Assembly: GCF_964204645.1 (NCBI RefSeq)
Contig: NC_134025.1
Coordinates: 2,609,001 to 2,673,000, forward strand
DNA from: Tubulanus polymorphus
Taxonomy: Eukaryota; Nemertea; Palaeonemertea; Tubulaniformes; Tubulanidae
DNA length: 64,000 nucleotides
Reading direction: 5' to 3'
In this document: positions 1 to 23,652 of the stretch, in pieces
Layout of the letters: each line of letters begins with the position of its first letter
How positions within the stretch are numbered: the first letter of the stretch is position 1
Program-made: the position numbers and the translations under genes
The notes under the pieces: generated by a model
What the model was told of the DNA's origin: nothing
Seen by the model: only the letters and a program-made list of their open reading frames with translations
Databases searched by the model: none

Positions 1-1764
1 GAATTTGGGAGGTAGATAGAATGCATTTTGTAATGTCATTCCGAAATCTCATTCCATCTCTTGGAAACATTCTATGTTGAATTAATTCCAACGTGTACTG
101 ACTGTTCATTACCTGGTTTTTGTTATTTCTATTTTATTGCGTTAAACGATGTTTACACGTATTCATGTTTGTGTATTGTACATTTATTATTGTTGTTTGT
201 ATTAGGGATCTGTAGGAGTGTTCTGTCTTAGGTAAGGAATGTATTTATAATCTCACATTTCCAGTAATCCAAAATGTTCTCAGATATATTTGTATCTTAA
301 CAGCTTAGCTCTGTAGTATTATTTGTAATATGTAATTAATGTAACTTGCATCCTCGCCATATGGTATAGTAATATATAATATGTAACATAATAGATAAAG
401 ATATGTTGTTAATTGTTGAAACAGTGATCAAATATGTGATAAGATTTTAATCTGTATGTGTAATTATATTTTTGGAATTTTATAAGTCGAATGGGCTGGG
501 TGGTAAGTTGATGGCTGTTATGTGACATTGCTTGTGTATATTTTACTGATGCTGTCGATCTCTTGGAAATGTTCTATCCACTTATCTGTAATAATGTATT
601 TTTATCGGTATCTTTGTCCGCTTATTGTCCCCGTCTGTTTTGTAAGTATTCTCTGAAGAACATTTTTTTGGCAGCTTAAAAATGAATGTTGCTACTATAA
701 CGTTTTTACCTTAAATCGCCATTGAAAAAAGAACGATGGCTTTAATCGGTATATGTTGTAAATGCCATAGAAATCTCTTAATATCAATAGAGCTTATGAA
801 ATCTCAAATATTTGGTGGTACATCAGTATTCGGTAGATAATAAAACCGCCGTAGGTGAAAATGATGCATTTCGTTCGACATGTAATAAGCTTCAAGAAGC
901 CAATAAGATTATGGATGCCTTAACGTTTATTTATCTTGCACTATGCAGTATCTTTCGCCAGAAATATGAATAATAAGATACAAAGATCTGCATTATACCA
1001 AAAGGTCACTTTTAGTTTTATTGTTTACTCTTATATAATCGTTATTTTATGTTTGTTCTTTTTTTTTTGAGTAAAATGCTATGAAGCAAGTACCGGTATG
1101 ATTAAATTATGTTAGGGGGAAATGTTTGAAGCACTCAGGATGTACATGAGCTATGAATGAGATGATGCCTGTTATACGAGTCAGATTTCATTTTATTATT
1201 AAAAGCCTGTGCTATATAAGATGTTCTCGATTTTTGTTTGATTTCTTTTATCACCCGCGAAGGATTTTCATTAAGAGGAGCATACAGTTAGCTGTATCTA
1301 CTACAAACTGCTTTACTGACTAGAGGAAGGAGTGTGCTTCGCTCCATCGTAGATGGTTATGTTGACCACTTACAAGAACGTCCCGGAGTCAATTAAGACA
1401 AAGACATGGTTCTGAGCAAGTCTGCTTTTTGAAAAAAAAATTAAGTCCTTTATCTTTGCTTGATTTTCAGTGCTATCTGTCGACCTGAAAGATATTTGTC
1501 ATGTACGTTTGTGGATACTTCGTGTTGATTTCACCGTTGAGGGTGAATTGTTTCAGTCGATGGTAATGCTTGATTAGATAAAATGATTCTTAATTTGTAT
1601 TAACCAATATCCTTCAACAACAAACCATCAAATGGTATTCCCTTAAGATATCAGTCATGCTTCAATGATCAACCTCATGAACAACTACAAATCGTTCATC
1701 CGTTGAAATATGCGAGGAGATGCTCCGATTCCACGGGTATAACCAACTCTAAATAACAACGAAA
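1..1764. other. No gene recognised
   Basis: AT-rich sequence with no reading frame resembling a protein family and no convincing splice-bounded exon. It could be the 3' untranslated region of a plus-strand gene whose coding part lies left of the window, or intergenic DNA. I see no repeat worth naming here. Confidence 0.4.
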
Positions 1765-1793
1765 ACAACAAATCAATGGATGAATTACCGGTT

Positions 1794-1799
1794 TTTATT
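1794..1799 (-). promoter_or_regulatory. Candidate CNOT2 poly(A) signal
   Basis: The minus strand reads AATAAA here, about 930 nt downstream of the CNOT2 stop codon. It would give a 3' UTR of roughly 0.95 kb. No closer strong signal was noticed. Confidence 0.4.
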
Positions 1800-2729
1800 G
1801 TCACCTAAGACACAACTGTTCAAGTTATGCCTACTTTACATTGATTAAAATTACAAACTTATTTCATACAGCGTCATTAGACTAATTATATCACATAGCT
1901 TCAGATCATTGTAAATTTACTGAAATTTAATAACAAGTTGTTCCTTCATTTGAGACGTTTCACAATAGGACATTTTGATTATGATCTATGTAAAGTAGAC
2001 AAACACTAGAGTTCTACTGTGTCACATTATATTCATCTGTTAATACTAAATATTAAAACTGTACAACACTGTACACATCAAGAGTATCTGACTGGCAAAC
2101 CCTTTATAGCTGCAGCTCAACACCGAGCACCGACATGTACTCAACTCAAATTACACAAATATCTCCCAACTTTGTTACATGTCAGAATGAGATCTGCATT
2201 TATAGATATCGATACAGTCAACCTCGGTTAATCCTTCCCCTGCTAATCCGATGAAGATTGGAATTTTTAGTTTCGAGTGTTTTTAATTGTAGTGATTTTG
2301 AATAGGCAATCTAAACATCATTAAACTGGATACTATACAAGGTTATGGGTTGAAATAATAGTTTACAGTGGAACCTCGTTACAACGAAGTTCAGGGGACC
2401 AGAAAATCTGTTTGTTATTGCCAGTATGAAAATAATCAAATTGTCTTACTTGGGACACTATTTTATATTTGTTATAACCGATGAATTGTTATATCCTGGT
2501 TCGCTATATGGATTATAGCTAATTTGAGGAAATTGAGGAGTTTTTAGTAATACGGATTAACCAAGGCTGACTGTAAATAGAAAATTGTGCCGAAGACGAG
2601 CAGAATTTCATATTCGATCTCCATAGTCTCATTCATTGTTTGCAGGGTTCAATACATCATTGCTTCGTGCACCGAATACATCATCACATATATAAAACAT
2701 GTCCTCGACAGATTGACCACCAGGTGGCG

Positions 2730-5700
2730 CTAGTGAGCCATGATCGGTTGCGATTGATTATGTTGTAACGTCGCTGGCAGGTGAGGTCGCTCTTCTAACT
2801 TGTCGTATTCCAAATGAAATTCTTTCGCTACTTTCCGCCAGTTTTGCACATCAAAGAAGTAATAGGTTCCGCGTTCGTAAGAGTTCGTTTTGACGATCGG
2901 GTCCATTCCCGGAGCTCTCGTGATCCATACACGTTCCTCCTTGTGGTATCTCCAATCTCTGTTATATCTGTAATATAACAATACAGATCCTGTTTATGGA
3001 GATTGCAGTGATAAATCAATAGACATGAAGACAGGTAGTACTTTCGCTATAACTGCATAGAAGCTTCATGAAGTCGATTGAGAAACAACATGATTTATAG
3101 GGAGAGTGACACAATAGAGAATACTGAGTGAGTTGGATAACTACAAATAAATCAATGAGTGATTATATAGGAATATATTACTTACAATTCAGCTGCAGCC
3201 GCCAACTGTAAAACATCCCCTCCATTCATATAGAACAGATAAAACAATAAATCTTCACCGTATCGATTCAACTTGATCGGAGCAAGCTATAAAATAAAAC
3301 ATAATTCAGGATACTTTACGATTCATAACCAATTGATAGACGCAGCAGGTATAGAAAGTGACATTTACCTTATCCCTGATGAAAATATTCGTTAAATATT
3401 CAGAAGGAACATGAAAATCTGAAAAAAATAATATACCGGTTAACATTTCAGAGACTATAGTAAAATGAATAGAGAAATTGGATGGAATTGTTTGAAAGTA
3501 TGTACCAATATCCTGAGGTCGACAAGGAGCATCCGCCCATGGACTTTGAAACGTACTGTATAAACTCCTATAATAAAAACATACATAATATCATACATGA
3601 ATCTTGAAAAAAAAAAAATCAGCAATTACAGTTAAAAATACAGTTTACATCGGTTAACCGAGATTGAGAGCTAATGATGATGATAATTACTAAAACTCTT
3701 ACTCAGGTGAATTGAGATTGAGACCCAGCGTAGTTAGATCAATGCCCGGTGCTAGTGCGACTAAATTAGGATCAGTTTCAGCAGCGCGAATAAACGTCAA
3801 TAACCCGACCATTCCAAACTGATCTGTTACCATACCTTGAGGAATGTTTGATACCGTACCTATAAAACACAAACAAACAATAAAACAATGAACACCAATC
3901 TAACTATCATCACAGATATATCACAACTAACAGTTGGTTATACGATAGTCAAAATTAGTCATTTGGTGGACACCTGGTGGATCCTCACTCGCCACAAGCG
4001 GAATCTTTGAATGCCACAATATAAAGTTTTCATTATGTGTTCATGATTCTGAATTTGTTTCCATATATTGTCCACACTTACCATCAGGATGTGTCTGAAT
4101 TTTCTTTTGCGTAGAACTATTAGTTGAACTAGTGCTGTTACTGCTTGACTTATTCTCCATACCCGGAAATAGTTTATTGCTTTCCTTACTACTAAACGCA
4201 TTTTCAAACGTACTAGCACCACCTGGACCACTTAGCTAGAAAAAAAAAAACAGCCATCAATTCGCAATAATGACTTGATCATGAAAAAAAAAACCTCGAC
4301 TTCATTAAATGATTTCTTACCACTTTCCCTAATGAGTCTTGTATAGGAGGTTGAGGATCTACAAAAAGATGAACGATTCGTTAAACTTAATGCATGAAAT
4401 GACAGATTAAGAATGATTCTACCGTAAAACCCACTGCACTGTAAATAATATCCAGATAAGATCAAAATTGTGATATAACTGATCCAAATTAAGCAGATTT
4501 GACTGTATTTATCGTACTTACTCGATGAGCCTGGTAAGGCAGGGAAATCCTCTTGTTGTATCGTAAATTCAGGTTGTTCACTTTGCGATTTACTCACCAT
4601 ATTCACTGAAATCAAATTCAAATGATCGATCATTATATTATAAAGCGGTGATAAAGGGAAAATACACGAAAACGAAACCATTTTATTTCCTGATTAGATG
4701 TTAATTTGATAACAGTTCAACCATTCACCAAGTGCTAGCTAGTATTTTTTAATCGTCGGGGTATTGAGTACAACTTTACAATAAGTCTCTAACGATAGAC
4801 TATATACCAATACTACTGAGCTCAGACTACAGTGAAAACATACCATAATTACGCCCGCCAACTGGAGGCATAGGATTTAAAGGTGGCACTCCTGAAGACC
4901 GGTTTCCAAGTGTCGGAAATTCCGAGAGGTCCAGAGATGAATGGTCTGCAATATTCAACATTAAATACGCTATTCCGACTTGTAATTTGTGATGAACCCG
5001 TACTTAGATTAGACCCGTTATTTTCTATGGTTCTAAAAGACTTAAGGTAAAGTTGTTAATAAGATGATCTCGTACGAATTAAAATTTGCGCCCGGGGAAC
5101 GCGGGTGTATAGAAATAAAGAATTACCTCTAGAATACGTTGAAGATGTTAAACTGAGATGACTTCCAACTCTGTAACATAAATGATTGATTTGTTAACAG
5201 GGCGACGCGCAGAATCAGTTCCCACATTTCTCCGAGCAATATCCTGAAATCCAAACAATTAAATGCACCATCGATCAAAAAGGCATTAATCAATGACGAT
5301 TTTTTTTCTGAAGTCTAGTTGTGCACCGCAGTCTCCTAAGTAACCTATTCGCTCAATGGTAACAGATATACGTAATCACAGCACCTTGTAGTCATTAGTT
5401 TAAACATGGAAACACCATCAAAATACCATCAACTTCTTAAACCTGTCATCGAATATCTTTTGATCGTAAAAAGTTGACCGTATTCAACGAAAGCGGGAAA
5501 TTCCCGCACAGTTAAAACAATAAACAACGATAACTAAAACAATATAAACAACAAACTGTCGAAATGAAATTACGAAGTGAAACGAAATTCATTCGGAAAA
5601 GGGACACGTTTTAATACCAGACACCTCGGTGCAAAACCACTGGGGATAGAGGGTGAGAGGTTTACTCACGATTGTGACGCTTTCCTTTGGAAAGCACCAA

Positions 5701-7924
5701 CAGTCGAGCCTCGCTGATTTCCTATACTCGATGAGAACATAGATCTGAAAAGAATTTATATCTAAAAGTGTACCCGACCCCGGTGAAAAGGGAGTATCGC
5801 TCGTATCATTTTCAATAGAGCAGTGATTGAATTGAAGTAAGACACCCGAGAACCTTAAACCTAGAACTAGACATTCATAAAACCTGCAAAAAAATTCAAT
5901 CATACTCGACTTAAAAACAAAGTGAACACTGGCAGGAGTCAGATTGATGAACGTCGTTACTTTCTCTTAAACTTTTTCACAACAAAATACCAGTAATTTG
6001 CACATAATCTTTCCAAATTTTTTCACGTGAAGGTAGAATGACATAAGCAGTTCCTGATCACGATCTGGACTGATTTCCTAAAATTCAACACAGCTCAGAT
6101 GAATTCTGAGCTGTACGGTATATAGCATAAAATAGGGAGTAAAATATTTTGGAGGACACTTATGTTAGCTTTTTAACATTTTTTCATAGATTTTGCTCAT
6201 TTTTCCACAATTTTTTAAGCTGACATCCATTTTTCTCACTTTCACATCAATCTGACCCCTGCCCGAAGTAGAAGGCCTACTGTCAAACCAAGAAATATTA
6301 CAACATCATTCTGTTTTTGTTGATAATGCGAGTTATAACACAAAATGGTTAGATTTCCAACGCAGTGATATTCAATCCCGGAGATTCATGCATGTACTTA
6401 ACTGTTGTTTGATCAGGACAAATTCTTCTTTTTTTAAAAGTCAAATCTCTTTTTTTCGAAAACTAATTCATGCATTGAACGATAAAATAGTGAATGAAAT
6501 TGACACCAGGATGGTGATTTCACGAACTGAGGAAAACCCAACCAGGAATTGCAATCATTGTTACCAGACTTCCTTGATTTTCCAATGACCAGGTATTCTT
6601 TACCTGATTCAGCCACACATAGATTAATTACATACGACCTTAGTCTCTAACTGAAGTGGTCTATAAAGTCAAGTGTAGCGTGTCATCAGCAGATGTGATT
6701 TTCAAAATAGAATTCATCACGACTTTATCAAGGAAGTTGTGGAACTATGAGAGTAGGTATTCTACAACTGATTTATCATTATACATGATTGATTTACCTG
6801 TTTGGCGAAGACTGTTGAACACTGAAAGGAAAAGTACCAATACCACTCGTAGGGGTGATGTTCCGTGGCACTTGACTGTTGTTTACATTTCTTTGTTGTA
6901 TCGATATACTACCCATACCTGAAATATAGAATAATCAATATCATTGCATCAAACGTAAGACTTTCACGTCCGTGTATGATTACAATAAGAAGAGTCACTA
7001 CTCACCGGCAGGTTGACCATAGAAATTAGCATTCACACCAGACAGTTGAGATGGAGAGGGAGATGTCATCATCTAAAACAAATATACAGTAGACTCATCT
7101 AAACACGAATATTGTATACTTATTATAATTGTATTATATATCACCAGATGGCGTATCTATTCTGCGCCCGTTTTTAGTTCTTGAATGAATTGCATTTATT
7201 TCATGAATGGAACAGGATCCAGATGTAATGATAATATGGTAACAAACCTCTTTGTCGGGCCGAAATAAACTTTGACTGTTTGAAGACATATTGAAATACA
7301 TACTGGGCTCAGTATCTTCATCTTCACCGAAAAATCCCTAAAATACAAGACATTACGCAACGGTTTAAACCATTCAGGCACTCACTGCATTCATACAAAA
7401 ACGGCTTCAAAAATAAGTGACTCCCAAACCATAAACTGACAGCTTTATTGGACAGTTGATTCATGACAGAATATACAGCAATATTCATGAAAAAATAGAC
7501 AGCCATACTAACCATAAATTGACAGCTTTATTTGACAGTTATACGACATACCTTGTTTTTGATACTATTCAATGATTTATTCGACTCCATTCCGATGATA
7601 TTCATTAATTTTCTGCGTCCTCCGCCCGGAGATAAATCAGCGTTTGTTTTCCTCGTCATATTTCCGTACCTGCAATTATGAAATAACAGTTCGTACAATT
7701 ATGAAAACTGCAGAAGCGGCCATTTTTAAGCTCTTCCTCAAGTTGATACTCACTGAGAAGCGTTCCAATTATTACTGGCAACAGAAAATTGGTCAGAGTT
7801 AAACCTATAATGAAATAAATGAGAGAAAATTGTTAAATCATTCAGTTAAAATGATCTTGTAGCAGTTTTGTGAATTTACTTACTGTCCAATACTACTAGT
7901 GCTACCAGTCATACTGCCAGCCAT
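2730..7924 (-). CDS. CNOT2: CCR4-NOT transcription complex subunit 2
   Basis: CNOT2 pairs with CNOT3 on the CNOT1 scaffold of the cytoplasmic/nuclear CCR4-NOT deadenylase. Sixteen coding exons (minus strand): 7924-7884, 7804-7754, 7669-7552, 7337-7248, 7072-7006, 6918-6798, 5170-5127, 4945-4844, 4605-4522, 4358-4321, 4235-4082, 3859-3703, 3567-3506, 3418-3369, 3286-3186, 2967-2730. The sum is 1518 nt, or 505 aa, against about 540 in human. The last five exons encode the NOT2/3/5 domain: NIPQGMVTDQFGM, FIRAAETDPN, CRPQDIDFHVPSEYLT, DWRYHKEERVWITRAPGM and KVAKEFHLEYDKLEERPHLP are near-identical to the vertebrate protein. Mid-protein DLSEFP and EDFPALPG repeats also match. The N-terminus is least sure: the frame stays open upstream of ATG 7924 (GGHTAIYWSD) to an acceptor-like AG, so another 5' exon is possible. 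Confidence 0.93.
6510..6600. repeat. Degraded dispersed repeat (AGGGAAAA type)
   Basis: Within a CNOT2 intron. It has the alternating GGAAAACCC / AGGAATT / CCTTGATTTTCCAATGACCAGG texture seen in other introns of this window (about 17.75, 19.3, 28.8 and 43.5 kb). It is probably an old copy of one interspersed family; boundaries are approximate. Confidence 0.3.
7428..7542. repeat. Short direct repeat in CNOT2 intron
   Basis: A segment of about 31 nt, accataaa-y-tgacagctttatt-k-gacagtt, occurs twice, at about 7428-7458 and 7512-7542, with two differences. It is a local duplication of unknown meaning. Confidence 0.5.
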
Positions 7925-9213
7925 ATCAGACCAGTATATAGCAGTGTGCCCTCCTGAATTAGTAAATTTAGGCTTTCATCTATCAAATATACCCCCTCAC
8001 TCACTGACATATGTACGTACAAACGTATGTACCAAACAAATGATAAAACAACTTATTTTAATTTTAAATGAATATAGCCTGCTATAAACCGCTGGGATAG
8101 GGAGGAAAAGTAAGAATTGAAGTAGGTACCGACTGTCAGTAGCGAGATCAGCGTTCAACTTGTAAGAAAATGAAAAGACTGATGATGATAGCACACCACA
8201 ACAGTTAGTCAGTCACACAGACAGAACAGGTCTCCAGGAGAAAAACAGGAAAAGTTGAATTAGGAATAGGTTAATTATTTCTTGTTTCTAGCAGTTTTCT
8301 GGCTTTAAACAGAAAGCTGAGAGAACTATTCAGTAGATATTTCTGTTAAATATAACGAGATCTATTAATCCACCACCTAACAATAGTTCTTTAAAGAGGG
8401 ATTAACCTTTAAACGCTTAATTTATCGTTCTTTTTGTGCTAATTCACAGTTTCCAAAACCAACATGGCGGACGTACTCGAATGGACTCGGACACCGAACC
8501 GGACCACGAACTAACCCGAAAACAGTCACCTGCACCGATTACAACTGAAAGGTCAACACCAAAGCGTTGAACTAACTGTCCAGTCATGTGAAACAGTAAC
8601 CAATTACGAATTGACCATTGTCAACACTCATCGAAGCATCTTGCAGGGAGGACTCCTCTTAATAGATGGCAGCACTATCGAAAAAAGCTGTCAGTAAAAT
8701 GGAGTAATTTCACACACACATGGTTCATCATTATCTCTGTTTGTGTTTTAAACCCTTTTCCTTGATCATTATACACTTAAAAGGTGAATGATATGAGATT
8801 TATGAATATGAACATATTTTCTAAGTTTCATCTTATCTTTGCTAAATACGTAACGTTACCAACAACAAACCAGAATCAGAGTGAGGAAGAATCACACGAC
8901 GACTTGTTAAATGTTGACTGACACTGTCACTTATCACTGGTACTAGAAAAAAGTATGTTTAATAGTAGTCTGAAACCAGTCGTTGTTACGGTTCCCAACA
9001 ACCGGTTCCCTACGTTGTTTGAGGAACAAAGGCTAGGTACTAGGATACTGGGCTCAAAAGATTTTAGTATCAGGTCCCTGTGCTGTGGCAAGAATAAATC
9101 ACCCTGCACTCCGCTCTGCTCTCTCTCATTTCTGTCTTTTATAGAAAAGTGTCTCATCTATCCGTCATCATCAAACTCACACGTCATTCCTTGTTTTACC
9201 TATTTTTAGGGCC
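7925..9213. promoter_or_regulatory. Divergent promoter region of CNOT2 and TCEANC2
   Basis: The two start codons are 1.29 kb apart and face away from each other. The interval contains AACATGGCGGAC at 8461-8472, which matches the YY1/initiator-type ATGGCGG element often found just downstream of housekeeping start sites. No TATA box was seen. The ATG inside the motif opens a 16-codon frame (8464-8514) that could be an upstream ORF of a TCEANC2 leader. Transcription start sites are not determinable by eye. Confidence 0.45.
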
Positions 9214-10344
9214 ATGGATAAATTTGTCGTGAAGAGGCCGCGAACTAAAGATTCTTCTCCGATTAAAAGCCCTAAAAAAAGTAAACAACTTCAGCTGCGA
9301 GATCTCAAAGTGAGTAAAAAGAGTTTTTGGAGCGACTTTTGTATCCCATGAATTATAAACCTCCCAATCCTTTAGAAACCCATTGAATCTTTATGTCATG
9401 ATGATCTGATAATGTTATTTATCTGATCGATGAAAGATTTATCATTTGAATTGTGTTGTTTTATTTTGTAGAGAGTCGTCAACATAGACGACATCAAACG
9501 CTATAAAGCGATGTTAGATCTACCCAAACAGAGCGATGAAAATATTTTGGAAGCGCTCACGGAACTTCAGAAAAAAATCCCTCCGAGACATGTTTTCCAA
9601 TCAACTCAAATAGGTAATTCATATCTGCATTGAAAATTTGTTCAGAACTCAACTGATTTGATTATGATTTATGTATTCTGTTTGTATTTTGTAGGTAAAT
9701 CAGTGAAAAAGTTTCGCAAATCAGAGAACGAAACTATTAGGGAACTGGCGAAAAAAATTTGCAACGAGTGGAATTCGTTTTTCGTGAACCATCAACAAAA
9801 AGGATTATTAGAAGTGAAATGTGACTTGAAAACAGAGAAATTCCGTGAAAAAGCTGCGACATTATTGTCAGAGGTGTTAGAAATAGAGGTAGAATGTGCA
9901 TTATATCAAGGATAACATCTCAATTTAACATCTTCAGGGGTCAGTTGTACATCTTTAACTTAGGTCCAAAGTGATCTATCTTAAGACTGGTCTCATGTAG
10001 TTAGATTGGCTAAAGAACTAAGATGGTCTTAAACTGATCTTTCAGTATTACAGTATTACTGATCCCTGCTTTTGCTTGAAGACATGCCCGGTAATTCCTA
10101 CTGTGCTTAAAAAACAAACCTGATCATTAACTTAATTTTTCAGAACAATCACATTCTAGTGGAGAACATTGAACGAGAAATATTTCATCAAAGCAAAAGA
10201 CTAATGAATAATGTGTATAAAAAAGCCACGCGAACGATGGTGATGAAATTAAAAACGGATAGTAATGCCAGACAGAATCTGCTTGACGGGACAATCAATG
10301 TGAAAGAATTTGTTTCGTTATTCGTCAAAAAGGGCTCAATTTGA
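9214..10344 (+). CDS. TCEANC2: TFIIS N-terminal/central domain-containing protein 2
   Basis: Four exons: 9214-9309, 9472-9613, 9695-9888 and 10144-10344, giving 633 nt or 210 aa, close to the roughly 208 aa of the human protein. The start MDKFVVKRPRTK matches the vertebrate start, and the exon carrying it begins four bases before the ATG (acceptor at 9208-9209). The middle (KRVVNIDDIKRYKAMLDLP, then IPPRHVFQSTQIGKSVKKF) is the TFIIS N-terminal helical domain (LW domain). The C-terminal LVENIEREIFHQSKR resembles the TFIIS central domain. The catalytic zinc ribbon of TFIIS is absent, as in this family. A Pol II-associated role is inferred from homology. The gene is divergent from CNOT2 and convergent with the ERM gene. 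Confidence 0.92.
9955..10045. repeat. Dispersed palindromic repeat, copy A
   Basis: Lies in the last TCEANC2 intron. It contains GTTAGATTGGCTAAAGAACT and CTTAAGACTGGTCT, shared with a second copy in the BRF1 intron at 35722-35895. Mirrored TTAAGAC/GTCTTAA blocks suggest a small foldback transposon (MITE). Borders are approximate. Confidence 0.6.
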
Positions 10345-10455
10345 CGAATTGAAGACTGATCTGTGATGAGCACTCTGTTTTGTGGTGAAATTCTAATGTG
10401 AGGTTAGGATGACCCAGTTTTGCAGTGCTGGTTTAAGTTCGAGTTTAAAAAGTGT

Positions 10456-10461
10456 AATAAA
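10456..10461 (+). promoter_or_regulatory. TCEANC2 poly(A) signal
   Basis: AATAAA about 110 nt after the stop codon. A longer 3' UTR toward 10.8 kb cannot be excluded. Confidence 0.5.
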
Positions 10462-13400
10462 TTGATACTAGAACAAGATCTTATTTGAGAACTGTGAAAC
10501 TGGATCCCGAAGTCAAACTATGACCGTATTTGTGTCTTACCGACTCCATGATGTTTATGTGACGCTGTTTTGATCATGATCTGATCAATATTTAATGCAT
10601 TTATGATCTCCAAACCTAAGAGATATTTATTTAATGAATCTTTTTGTACTCTGTAATTACCTCTTTGTTTTTTGCGTAATATGATTATATCTTAAAACAT
10701 TTTCTATCATGTAAAGTTAATTTCAATGTATTGTGTATCGTGTAGTTAACTTGTCATCATGATTTTGTGAAAATACAATTTTTACTTTTTCCAATGATTC
10801 TGTTCTTATGTCCTTTGTCTGCATGTTTCACATACTCTCTGATGGATTTATGCTCAGCAACAGCTTTAACCTCAGAACTTAGTTGATACACCTTTCACCA
10901 TATATGACTATTTCGTCCACTCGACCAATTCCTAAACCCATGGAACTCCAAAACAAAATAAAACCACTACAGTAATTTATAATTTTCATATTTTATTGCT
11001 GATATTAAGGATTCAACAGTACTGAGAATCATCGAAAAACAGTAGAATTTCAATTCAACATATGCAAATCAATTCCGAATTCTTCCAACACGTGGAACCA
11101 AGGAAATTTATACCGTAATCATTATCTCTACATTTCATCAGCACATGTTAATAAACATCATTGATGAAATAAGTATTGAAAATGTAAGCGAATTATTGAC
11201 AACCGAATATTTCAAAAGGGCACTTAAAACCCCATGTGTAATACTGTACATATATAAAGATAGCCCACAGGATGGATCTACAAGAAACGAATTTGTGCAC
11301 ACTCCTAAAATAGCTTTGTTTTAGTCGACAATATTTTGTAACCAATTGGCTAATAAGCATCAACATCTTAGATGTTTGAATCCAATAAACCATACCCAGT
11401 CCCTCGGATCCAGCCTGGGAATCGAGCTTTATCACAAGCTCTACTTATATCAAAATATATCTTAGTTATTTTGTGCATGCACGTATGGACATTTAATGGA
11501 CGAGGTTTGGACACTTTATCAAAAGAAAATCTGAAATTGTACATTATGGCAGGATTAAACATGAGAACCTTTCCGTACTAAATATGAATCCAAAGCAATG
11601 ATTATTTCAGCTATCTCTGTAATAGAATGCAGCCCTTCTCATCGACTTTCCAAAAGATGATTCTATACGAAGACCGAAATTCCAATTATTCGGAACAAAT
11701 TCAAAATTTAAGTACTAAAAGCTTATAATTACGAAATTGTTCTAGCGCTGATATTACATTTAGATTGAAAATCATGTGTTTTTAAGAAAAAATGACTGTT
11801 CTGACTTGACCAGTAAAATCTGATGCAATTATATCGTAAACTGAATGAAGAAGCGTTTCAAAGATGAGATTAATACATTTAAAGTGAACGAAGCCTGGAA
11901 TTGCAATCAATACTTACAATTCCAATAACTGATTTACATGTAAAAATAGTAATCAATGATGATTATAATAATAATATTAATGATAATAAATTTCCTATGT
12001 TCTACATGAAGTTAGATGAGAAGTTTAGTCAGAATTTAATAACAAAGTTAAGCCGTGAACTTATCAACGTGTGCGCTCAGGTTCAGCAAGATTTAACACA
12101 GACAAATTTGGTCGATTTTCCTACGGTAAACAAATGATCCGATATTAATATTTCAGGATTCAATTAATGTTCTACGTAGCCGATACACGCAAACTGAGAG
12201 TGATAAATATAATCTAACATGTTTAATCTAAACGTCCTTTTGAGCTGAATTTTAAGTCACGACAAGTCCTGAATTACATGTAATTAACCTATACAGTTCA
12301 TATGATACATATTTATATATAGATATATATATATATATCTATACATATATATCACAAAATCATATCATTATGAAATATTTTCAGCTTCTACTTATATAAA
12401 ACATCCATTATATTGTAGCTTTAAGTTAACGGCCTTGGCGCAAGGATTGCGACTTGAAATATTACTTATATAAAACAATACCATATGACACTTCATTAGT
12501 TTTCTGATCCCTATCATATTTCTCCCTACAACTTGGAGCAGCTTCTCGTTTTAATTCTATAAACCGTATAATAATCGTATTTATTCATATATTCATTCGG
12601 ATAAACTCAAATATAACGTCAGGTGGGCTAATCACAGCGATAAGATAGGTCCTTCTGAAAAGTGGTCCGCTCGGTTCCAGGTTAAATACCTCTAATGATA
12701 ATAATAACCCTGGTTAAAACTACACAAAAATAAATTCTTGAATTACGTAAATCATAATGAAAATAACATAACTGTTGCATTGCTTCGAGAAATTCAAGTA
12801 TCTTGGGGGGTGATTTTTCACCATTTGATATTAAACGACAAATCATTCGGATGGTCAGCTCTATATAGCACAGCACCTTGTGTGAATCTAAACACATTTC
12901 ATAAACCGTTCTATGAACATTCTACATAAAAGTCATCGATATCAAGCACCTAATCAATAAATGGAATTATACAAGATGAATCTTACAACCTGAACTAAAC
13001 AATGCAGATAGAAAGATATTCATCAGCATCATAAAAATGGAATGTGATGATTAAGCAGTTTGCGACAATCAATATCAACATTGATTTTAATGAAACTGAA
13101 CTATAATTTGGCAGACTTTAGTTGGATCCCTGTTTTAATCATCCCTAAACGACCTTACGATCAAACCGACAATCTCTGTACAATCAGATAGACTGACTAA
13201 GTCTCAGTCGCCGTGATCCCACTCTATCGACCGAACACTGGCTATAATACATGTAGTTATAATCAATAATAATAACAATAATAATACATGATATTTCTGG
13301 TAATTATCATTTTGGCCGGATATTGTACCAAACGTATGCCCCCAGTTATACATAACAACTTCATGATGATTAACTAAGAAATGTACCGAAGGAACAGAGA

Positions 13401-13605
13401 TGAATACCGTCAACTATCACTAGGTTGAATCTGATACTTTTTAATCAAACTACGCACTCGTTCAGTGTTCCTTCAGCGACATTTCTCACTCTCTGTAGAA
13501 AGCTTACAAATTTTCGTATTAATACAGTTTATTTATCTTTATTTATTTATATATATGTATGTATAAACCGATTATGTATATATGATATCGCAGATGTTGA
13601 ATGGT
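10462..13605. other. Convergent 3' region of TCEANC2 and ERM
   Basis: No coding exon was seen. Minus-strand AATAAA motifs lie at 13528-13547, just below the ERM stop, giving a short 3' UTR. Another at 10992-10997 would give a 2.6 kb 3' UTR ending close to TCEANC2. An AT dinucleotide tract occupies about 12312-12352. Confidence 0.45.
12312..12352. repeat. AT-rich microsatellite
   Basis: Runs of TATATATA with interspersed GATATA and CTATA, largely self-complementary. Simple repeat in the presumed ERM 3' region. Confidence 0.7.

Positions 13606-23652
<10,047 letters not shown>

Noticed and set aside
5190-5246. Extra CNOT2 exon candidate (frame open between an acceptor and the next exon)
   Set aside because: Joining 6798 directly to 5170 keeps the frame and reads well; the added peptide has no CNOT2 similarity.
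5589-5903. 104-codon frame in a CNOT2 intron
   Set aside because: It falls inside an intron of a well-supported gene and has no conserved motif; probably chance.
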